From Brachionus plicatilis (taxonomy: Eukaryota > Rotifera > Eurotatoria > Ploima > Brachionidae), in assembly GCA_010279815.1 (NCBI GenBank), contig QEOQ01000303.1, positions 1,735,793 through 1,799,792 on the forward strand: DNA of 64,000 bases. Direction: 5' to 3'. The position numbers and the translations under genes were made by a program. Positions 57,975 to 64,000 of the stretch are shown here, piece by piece. Every line of letters starts with the position of its first letter. The stretch's first letter is position 1. The notes beneath the pieces are model-generated. The model ran no database searches. It was not told the DNA's origin and worked only from the letters and a program-made list of their open reading frames with translations.

Positions 57975-58595
57975 AAATATTAAGGTCTGTAGTGATAGGT
58001 GACCAATTAGCCGCATATCATATGACCAGCACCACTCATCTAAAATTTGTGAACAGAAGTTAAGTAATAAAAAAATTAAGCGACCAAAAAATTCAAAATC
58101 ATCGTTAAGTTTTAATGCTTTTTAGCCATAATTATTTTTAACCCTTTTTGCTCAAAATAATTATCGCATTCAGGATACTTGTCTGGAGTTCTCTCTTTAC
58201 TTGAGATTTTTTTACTTATTCTACATTTCCTTTTTCATTTTTATCCATTTTATCCTCATATAGAAAATTATATCTTTTTCTATTTTCTGACTCTTGCTCA
58301 TCTTCATCTTCAATATCAATAACGTCAAGATCATTAACTGAATCAATAGTATTTTACCTTGTACTACTCTCTGTTTCTCCAGTTGCTTAAGATTCAATTT
58401 CTTCCTTACCATCTAGATCTAAGTCTCTATTAATCTCATCTTCTGTGCTAATCTTTATTCCAAAATCTCCTTCAATAGAACCAAGCGCTGAACAACATGA
58501 TGTCAAATGATTTTTCAGCACTAACAAAAATAATGGTGACCAAACAAAAAATCAGGTGATCAACTGGTCTCCTATTACCATAGACCCAAATATTT
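57975..58595. mobile_element. TIR element with zinc-finger relic, related to the 2.0-kb element
   Basis: 57983-58587 (605 bp) has diverged TIRs: AGGTCTGTAGTGATAGGTGA on the left, and GGGTCTATGGTAATAGGAGA as the complement of the right. The flanks are AAATATTA (57975-57982) and AAATATTT (58588-58595), 7 of 8, an 8-bp TSD. It shares with the element at 2018-2782 the subterminal string ATTTGTGAACAGAA, the GGTCT-type end, the TSD length and a minus-strand C2H2 finger. More decayed than that copy. Confidence 0.7.
58112..58480 (-). pseudogene. decayed acidic + C2H2 zinc-finger ORF in TIR element
   Basis: On the minus strand, an acidic stretch with two stops (LDLDGKEEIES, then DLDVIDIEDEDEQESENRKR) is followed after a frame change by YPECDNYFEQKGLKIIMAKK-H-stop. 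The last piece is a C2H2 finger with the first Cys changed to Tyr and the first His to Ile. The block KG-(V/L)-K-(L/I)-x-x-x-KKH matches the intact finger at 2237-2386. Acidic N-terminus plus finger suggests a former transposase or accessory protein. Confidence 0.45.
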
Positions 58596-59098
58596 AATTT
58601 TAAAAATCAGATTTAAATTATCTTTTCATTTTAGCTTTCGAGTAAACATAAAAAAGTTTAGGAAAAATTGATAAAATGTAAATTTAATTGTTTAAATTTT
58701 AAAATAAGACTTATTTTTTGATATTTTAAATAAAATTTCTTCAGTACTAAATTAACATAAACCCTCACCTGAATTTAAGAAAAATATTCACCCAAAAAAC
58801 ATATATACGCGCTTTTGAAAATCACATTTAACTAAATTTAGCCATAGATATTGACGGTAAATTTCATTCGATTACTGGATATTATTTCACTAAAAACAAT
58901 TCAATTGAATTCACAATGGTCAATACTGGTCCAAAAAATGCGCCAGTTTATTTTGAATTAATATTCAGTTCTAGTCATAAAGATTAAATAGGATACAATT
59001 TCAATTGATTTGGTGAAATAATAGAAAAATAAAGTATCATGCTAATTATTTGATTGTAAAGCTTTGGTACGTTACTCTAAATAACCAAATAATCAACA
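58596..59098. other. RPSA upstream region
   Basis: About 500 bp between the TIR element and the RPSA start codon; promoter and 5' UTR presumably here, no element recognised. Confidence 0.4.
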
Positions 59099-60846
59099 AT
59101 GTCTGCCGCAAAAGGATTACTAAGCTTACAAGAAGAAGACTTGACCAAGATAATTGTCGCCTCAGCACATTTGGGCTCACAAAACTTGGACTACCAAATG
59201 GAAAAATACGTTTTCAAGAGAAAAACCGACGGCGTCAGCTTGTTCAACATTGGCAAAATGTGGGATAAGTTGGTTTTAGCCGCTCGAGCCATTGCTGCCG
59301 TTGAGAACCCGGCTGATGTATGCATCATCTCCGCAAGACAAGTTTCCCAACGTGGTGTCTTGAAATACGCAAGATATACTGGTAATTAATTTTTTTAATT
59401 GAATCTAAGAAAATTTATTAAGACAAAGGGAAAATGATGATTTTATAAAGTGTCCTGGCCACTGAAACTTTCGCTGATGTATTTTTTTATTTAAAATTTT
59501 TCTGATTCCTGAATTTGTCTTTTTTTTAAGAATTTACTTTAAAATTATTTAAATTTACTTTTGCTTAATGTTCTGTTCGCTTAACGTGAACAAATAAGTA
59601 AAATTTTCACAAATCACTTCTAAGCCATAGACCAGCTTTTACCAAGATAAACTAAAATGCTTGGTGAATTCCTTTGACTATTGGCAATATGAACCCTAAC
59701 AGATGCTTAGGAATATAAGATGATTATTTAGTGACATCTTACATTGGGACATGCGTCTGTACATTTATTAACTCTTGCCGTAGAACCAGTATTTGCCAAT
59801 ATATTATTTGGTTGATCTCTAGACTGCGGCTAAAAAATTTGCAAGCTCCTAAGATTGTGAAGTGAATATTTTAGTAGCACTTCATATTGGGACTTGTGTT
59901 CAGATATTTTTTTTTCCACCAAAACAAAATGATGAAAAAGTTGCTAATAAAGTCGGAAATAAATTGACGACCTAAGCAATCATCTCGTACTGAGCAACTG
60001 AATTGTTTTCATTTAAAAAAATTTTAATTTATTTGAAAATTTTATTTGAAAAAAAACTAAATTGAATTATTATACAAAAAAATTATTTAAGGTGGTACAC
60101 CGATTGCTGGACGCTTCACTCCAGGTTCGTTTACCAATCAAATCCAATCTGCTTTCAAGGAACCACGATTGGTCATTGTTACCGACCCAGTCGCTGACCA
60201 TCAGCCCATCACCGAGGCATCCTATGTCAACATCCCTGTAATTGCTTTTGCCAACTCGGACAACCCATTGAGAAGCATTGACATTGTCATCCCATGCAAC
60301 AATCGAGTAATTATTCCCAATTTTTTATTTGGATAAATTTTTAGGTAGTGATGAAAAAATTACTATTTAAAACGTAATTTAAACTGACGAATTAAGTAAT
60401 TTCGTACTGAGCAGCTGAATCCTAATTAAAAATTTATGCCAAAATTAATTTAATAAAGTTGACCAAAAAAATTTATTTATTTTATTAAGGGTAAAAACTC
60501 CATTGGTTTGATGTTGTGGTTTTTGGCTCGTGAAGTCTTGAGAATCAGAGGAACCTTGTCAAGAACTGAACAATGGGAAGTTATGCCAGATTTGTTCTTC
60601 TATCGCGACATCGAAGAAGCCGCCAAGGAGGAACAAGTGGTTGCAGCTGAGCCAACTGAACAATTCCAAGAACCAGCTCAAGGTGATGGTGAATGGGATC
60701 AAAACATTGGTCAGCCAGCTAACTTGCAAACCGGATTTGTTGCAAACGAAGAATGGAATCCAACTGATGAAAACTGGAACAAAACTCCGGCTCCAACCGA
60801 AAGTTGGGCTAATCAAACAGCAACTGGCTCATGGGGCGCTGTTTAA
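59099..60846 (+). CDS. RPSA: 40S ribosomal protein SA (uS2)
   Basis: Three exons: 59099-59381, 60092-60306, 60490-60846 (284 residues; human 295). uS2 is a structural protein of the small ribosomal subunit needed for late 18S rRNA processing. Core blocks: [120 protein letters not shown]. The eukaryote-specific acidic tail has E-W/D-W repeats ([21 protein letters not shown]) but fewer than in vertebrates. Codons are GC-biased, as for a highly expressed gene. Intron 1 (710 bp) and intron 2 (183 bp) are long for this genome and carry snoRNA-like sequences, the likely reason for their length. Confidence 0.97.
59428..59510 (+). ncRNA. C/D-box snoRNA candidate 1 (RPSA intron 1)
   Basis: C box ATGATGA (59434-59440), D' box CTGA (59462-59465), C' box TGATG (59475-59479), D box CTGA (59502-59505), closed by a short GGAA/TTCC terminal stem. 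The sequence before D' (AAAGTGTCCTGGCCA) is the likely guide; the stretch before D is AT-rich and probably unused. Target not recognised. The host position in a ribosomal protein intron supports the call. Confidence 0.6.
59622..59766 (+). ncRNA. H/ACA snoRNA candidate A (RPSA intron 1)
   Basis: Two hairpins, a hinge and an ACA. 5' hairpin: lower stem GCCATAG (59624-59630) with CTATTGGC, upper stem TACCAAG/CTTGGTG. Hinge H box ATATGA. 3' hairpin: lower stem ACAGATGC (59699-59706) with GCGTCTGT (59753-59760), pocket strands TTAGGAATA and CATTGGGACAT, upper stem TAAGATG (59716-59722) with CATCTTA (59735-59741). ACA box at 59761-59763, directly after the stem. Size about 140 nt, normal for this class. 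H/ACA RNAs guide pseudouridylation. Confidence 0.8.
59777..59907 (+). ncRNA. H/ACA snoRNA candidate B, paralogue of A (RPSA intron 1)
   Basis: Same architecture as candidate A, immediately downstream. 5' hairpin: GCCGTAG (59777-59783) with CTGCGGC (59824-59830), upper GCCAA/TTGGT. H box AAAAAA (59832-59837). 3' hairpin: lower TGCAAG/CTTGTG, upper TGAAGTG (59858-59864) with CACTTCA (59878-59884), right pocket TATTGGGA. The ACA box is AGA (59902-59904). Both upper and lower stems differ from A by paired changes, and the pocket ATTGGGA is conserved, so the two share ancestry and probably a target. Confidence 0.75.
59921..60009 (+). ncRNA. C/D-box snoRNA 2, guide to 28S sarcin-ricin region (RPSA intron 1)
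   Basis: Terminal stem AAAACAA (59921-59927) with TTGTTTT (60003-60009), C box ATGATGA (59929-59935), D box CTGA (59998-60001). The guide next to D reads CATCTCGTACTGAGCAA (59981-59997). Its complement contains TGCTCAGTACGAGA, which equals the universally conserved 28S rRNA segment at the sarcin-ricin loop (14 nt). By the D+5 rule the target is the U of CUGCUCAG. Length 89 nt. Confidence 0.88.
60341..60425 (+). ncRNA. C/D-box snoRNA 3, paralogue with same 28S guide (RPSA intron 2)
   Basis: Terminal stem TTAGG (60341-60345) with CCTAA (60421-60425), C box GTGATGA (60348-60354), D' CTGA (60384-60387), D box CTGA (60415-60418). The guide TTTCGTACTGAGCAG (60400-60414) is complementary to CTGCTCAGTACGA of 28S rRNA (13 nt). 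It shares with snoRNA 2 the block CGTACTGAGCARCTGAA and the TGATGAAAAA start, so the two are duplicates in neighbouring introns. Length 85 nt. Confidence 0.88.
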
Positions 60847-61203
60847 ATTGCTCTTAAAATTTAAAATGTTCCGCATTTTAAAATAAATAATTGGAAAAAA
60901 AAACTTTTTTTATTTGAACACCTAACTTCATTTAAAATATTTTTTATAAAAATTTCAAATAATGCTAGAGAAATCTTTGAAAGTTAATATATAGATCAAT
61001 ATCAAACTAAGAGTCTAAAAATGAGGCATATTTAAGTTTAATCAAAAATCATGGTAATTATTTCAAATAACTACCATAAATTCAAATAGCTTATTTGAAT
61101 TTTATAAAAAAAGTTTTATAAAAAAAGAAACTAAATAGAAGTAAATTGCAAGTAAATTAGACAAAAAGAAAATTTAAAAAAAACAAAATTTCATGCTCCT
61201 TCT

Positions 61204-61310
61204 TGGAACAAAAAATTTTTTTAATTTATTAAATTATGTTCAGGATGTTCAAAGTTTCCATGAATAGAAAATTAAATGGATTGGAGTTTCAATTGAGCAT
61301 GTTGATACAG
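61204..61310 (+). repeat. third copy of old LINE 5' segment
   Basis: Complement of the left part of the 260-bp repeat (TAATTTATTAAATTATG...CATGTTGATACAG), about 90% alike, plus an edge matching the sequence beyond the right repeat copy. It is sense-oriented on the plus strand and stops at GATACAG, next to the MITE at 61328. Confidence 0.8.
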
Positions 61311-61327
61311 TCAATTAAAAAAAAATC

Positions 61328-61591
61328 CAGAGTTGTTTAAAAGTCCAAAAAAAAGTACAAATCCAGAATTTTTTGTAAAATTTGCTAGATCAGGCTTCAT
61401 ATCAAAAAATTTATATACTCTTGGGTTTTCTAATGCAATAGATTTGCCATATATCAGAATTTTCTTGCAATTTTAGCATAAATTTCTTCTTCAGTATTCA
61501 AAATTTTAAAGCCAGGACTTCGACTTTTGAATGAAAATTAAAAAAAAAAAGTCCGGACTTGGACTTGACTTGAGACTTTTAAACAACTCTG
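61328..61591. mobile_element. hAT-type MITE, relative of the FBXW10 intron element
   Basis: A 264-bp element with 18-bp inverted ends CAGAGTTGTTTAAAAGTC / GACTTTTAAACAACTCTG, perfect in 17 of 18 positions. The right interior has GTCCGGACTTGGACTTGACT repeats. The expected 8-bp TSD is not visible (AAAAAATC left, ATTTTTAC right). Ends and AGTC motifs match the element at 46312-46493. Confidence 0.75.
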
Positions 61592-62403
61592 ATTTTTACC
61601 AGACTAATCTATATTTTCTTTATAATTTGTAATTTTTATAATTACGAAATTAAATCTTAGTAAAGTCAAATAAAAGAAATATAAAAAAATTGCTTGTTCT
61701 GTCAGTGTTATTCTTAAATAAGGCACCTTAATTTAGTTCAAATCAGTATTTTGGATACACATTCGAAAAAATGTAATCTGGCATAAGAACAGTAATTATT
61801 TTTTATTGCGATTTAAAATGAGAGGCCTTATGTTTAACTATTAAAATAGGAAAAAAAGTAATAAATTGTAAAAAAAATTTAATATTAGCTCATTTGTACC
61901 GAGCTAAGGCTCATTTGTCCATAACGGCTCCCAAAAAAGCCAAGAGGTCTTAATTTTATCTCTGGAAAAAGAAAATTTACCCAGTTCACTAGCTATTATT
62001 GTTTTAAAATATTTCTTATATTTTTCAACTGCTGTCCTTTAAAAATTACTCATTATTGTAATTAAATTCAATTAATAAAAATATAAAACAAAAAAATTTT
62101 CAAAATCATATTAAAGCCATTAATGTGAATTCATTCATTTAATAAGAGTTTTGATCTTAAACTAAGTATCTCCAAAAATTTCAAATCAATTTTATTTATT
62201 GATTTTTTTCTAGAATTTAATTGATAAAAATTTTTCTAAATTAAGATCACTAAATTTATGTAAAAAATTTGAAATATTTTATAAATTTATTTTTTAGAAA
62301 ATAAGATACATAAATCTTTAATGATTATTTATTTTTTTCTTATTTAAAATCAAAATTATTAGTGGTAGTTATTCTATTATTGATCGCCAATCTATTCCCA
62401 ATA

Positions 62404-62477
62404 TCAGTGTTTGAAATTTTTAAATGGATTCAAAATGGATTTTCAAATTTCAGTGTTTGAAATTTTCAAATGGATTC
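62404..62477. repeat. 28-bp direct duplication
   Basis: The unit TCAGTGTTTGAAATTTTYAA-ATGGATTC occurs at 62404-62431 and 62450-62477, 46 bp apart, with a partial third (ATGGATTTTCAAA) between. Recent local duplication. Confidence 0.85.
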
Positions 62478-63470
62478 TTCTGGAATATTAAGATCCATTA
62501 AGCATAAGGCTTAATTTAAATAGCGATATACAGAGGTTGATTATATTATTTCCCAAAATTCAAGCCTAAATGAAGTTTTTATGATATAATTTGTTGAAAA
62601 AATGAAAGCCTAGTTAAATTTAGACCTTGGGGTTTTTGTTTAAGAAAAACAATTATCTGGACCAAACTAGCTTTTTTAAATAAAAAAATAAATAAATGAA
62701 TAAAATTAAATTAAAAAAGGATTTAAAAGTAAAATTTAATATAAGTAAAATTTAGAAGAAAATTAGAATAGAAAAATATAAATAATTAATGAAAGACGCC
62801 ACATGATTTAGGGCTGAAATTTAAAAATCTTATTAAATTTAAATAATTTATAAATCGATTTCGATTAATTTTAATCAATTAATAGAAAAAAATCAAAATT
62901 TAATGAATTGAATAAGAAAGAAAATCAAGTAAACAAAAAAAACGTATAATTATAAAACGTAAAGCTTTAAAAAAAAACTGATGAACTAAAATATTCAAGC
63001 TGTTAAATAAAAAGCAATATTTAGTGATCGTTTAGAATAGATCTTCAGCTCTTGATCTCCAAAAGCTAAGAAAAATAAGGTGAGTTTTTGGCAAAATAGG
63101 TTGAAACTCTTTTAATCCCTTTAACTGCTGAGAAAAACTCCTTTGAAAATCTCGATTAAGAAATTATATTATCAGACTTTTTTAAAATAAAATTTTGGAG
63201 CTTTTTCTTTTTTTAAAAGCAAAAAAAAGGTTATTCAATTAATAAAAATTTGAATGTTTTTAAATAAAATAAAAAATTAATAGTTTAATCGAATTTCGCC
63301 CCTTTAACTAAAATTAATTTTATGATTAAAAATTTTAATCAATGGATTGAATTTCATATTTAAAGAAATTTTTATATTAAATCCTATGGTCCAAAACAAC
63401 TAGAATACATTTTGGTTGAAGATCTTGATGATGAAAATCGCTTAAAAACGGAATAGTGAAATTTTATTTA

Positions 63471-63780
63471 AAACTTCCAATATAAAAATAAATAAATTAT
63501 ATATTTTTTTTCTAAATTTCAAAAACTTGTTCTGTAAATGAAACAAAGTGAAATAACTTTTGTTTCAACTACAGCGGAAGTCTGCAAAATCTGTGTGAAT
63601 TCTGCAAAATTCCACCCTATTTATAAGTTTCAAAAATAAAACAGAATTAATATGGATAAAGTTTTCAGACTTACGCAGGAGTTTCATTAACGCAGTAGTA
63701 ACTTTTTTTTTATTTTCAGAACAGGTTGACATTTAGAAAAAAAGTTGTACAATTTTTTTATTTTTGTATTTGAGGCTTTG
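63471..63780. mobile_element. palindromic MITE, copy 2
   Basis: Aligned with 19131-19414 through AACTTCCAATA, AAAACTTGTTCTG, CTTTTGTTTCA, GCGGAAGTCTGCAAAA, GAATTCTGCAAAA, CAGAACAGGTTGACATTTAG and TTTTTGTATT. The right terminus has diverged (TGAGGCTT). The two copies differ mainly in the central loop. Confidence 0.7.
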
Positions 63781-64000
63781 TATGAACAAAGCCTTAAAAA
63801 ACTAAATCTTCAAAAGATGTCACCCAATTAACAAATTTAAGTTTTGTTTCATATTTTTATTCTCTTTTTTTTATACATTAAATGTGTAAGCTAATTTGTA
63901 TAATTTTTTTCATATCAAAATTTTTGTAAATCAAAAATAGGTATCTAAATAAGATATTATTATTTATTTAATGTTTAATCCATATTGGAAATTATATTTT

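Larger units (their letters stand above)
60847..64000. other. gene-free region with scattered repeats
   Basis: Downstream of RPSA. Apart from the repeats listed separately it holds a GTACCGAGCTAAGGCTC fragment at about 61889-61911, similar to the segment inserted in the old LINE near 51450, and a short minus-strand RT relic at about 62797-62850 (FLNFSPKSCGV). No gene supported. Confidence 0.5.

Noticed and set aside
1..64000. CRISPR arrays, bacterial operons, ribosome-binding sites
   Set aside because: The sequence is clearly eukaryotic, with spliceosomal introns throughout; tandem repeats here are not spacer-repeat arrays.

Overview
This is an AT-rich (roughly three-quarters A+T by eye) eukaryotic window from a small-intron animal. 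Many introns are only 47-60 bp, with GT...AG ends and T-rich acceptors, and the standard nuclear code fits every gene. The gene set is metazoan (TMEM94, ORC5, MED31, neuferricin, ACSF2, ECI1, SmgGDS, ATP synthase delta, FBXW10, RPSA). My best guess is a monogonont rotifer of the Brachionus type, because of the base composition, the tiny introns and the many CR1/jockey-like LINE relics. That assignment is inference. One run of 131 Ns (28194-28324) is an assembly gap.

Layout. 1-1342: last exon of a ROCO/MFHAS1-like gene. 2010-2790: a TIR transposon carrying a C2H2 zinc-finger ORF. 5675-13046: TMEM94 in 21 exons. 13190-15149: LINE debris plus a palindromic tandem array. 15221-15502 (-): a small CD225/dispanin-like protein. 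19727-22307 (-): ORC5 and MED31. 24985-34618 (+): neuferricin, ACSF2, ECI1 and RAP1GDS1, with a solo LTR and a hAT-type MITE between ECI1 and RAP1GDS1. 34790-36184 (-): an unknown coiled-coil protein, divergent from ATP synthase delta (36823-37311). 41110-42195: a PPP1R3-like PP1-targeting protein. 43671-49531: FBXW10. 50522-57149: nested transposons (old LINE, a CACTA-like element inside it, and a young LINE inside it). 59099-60846: RPSA with five intronic snoRNA candidates. 60847-64000: gene-free, with more MITEs.

Most protein genes are single-copy housekeeping genes and I see no operon-like logic. CYB5D2, ACSF2 and ECI1 stand in tandem on one strand; ACSF2 and ECI1 both act in mitochondrial fatty-acid metabolism. 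Splice sites were placed by hand using reading-frame continuity and alignment with remembered family sequences, so exon ends are predictions.

Most worth a second look: (1) the snoRNA cluster in the RPSA introns, including two paralogous C/D RNAs whose guides match 28S rRNA at the sarcin-ricin loop and two paralogous H/ACA RNAs with compensatory stem changes; (2) an identical 260-bp direct repeat flanking a 5'-truncated LINE, which looks like an extraordinarily long target-site duplication; (3) two related TIR elements, each carrying a C2H2 finger; (4) a PPP1R3-type motif in a protein without a visible glycogen-binding domain.
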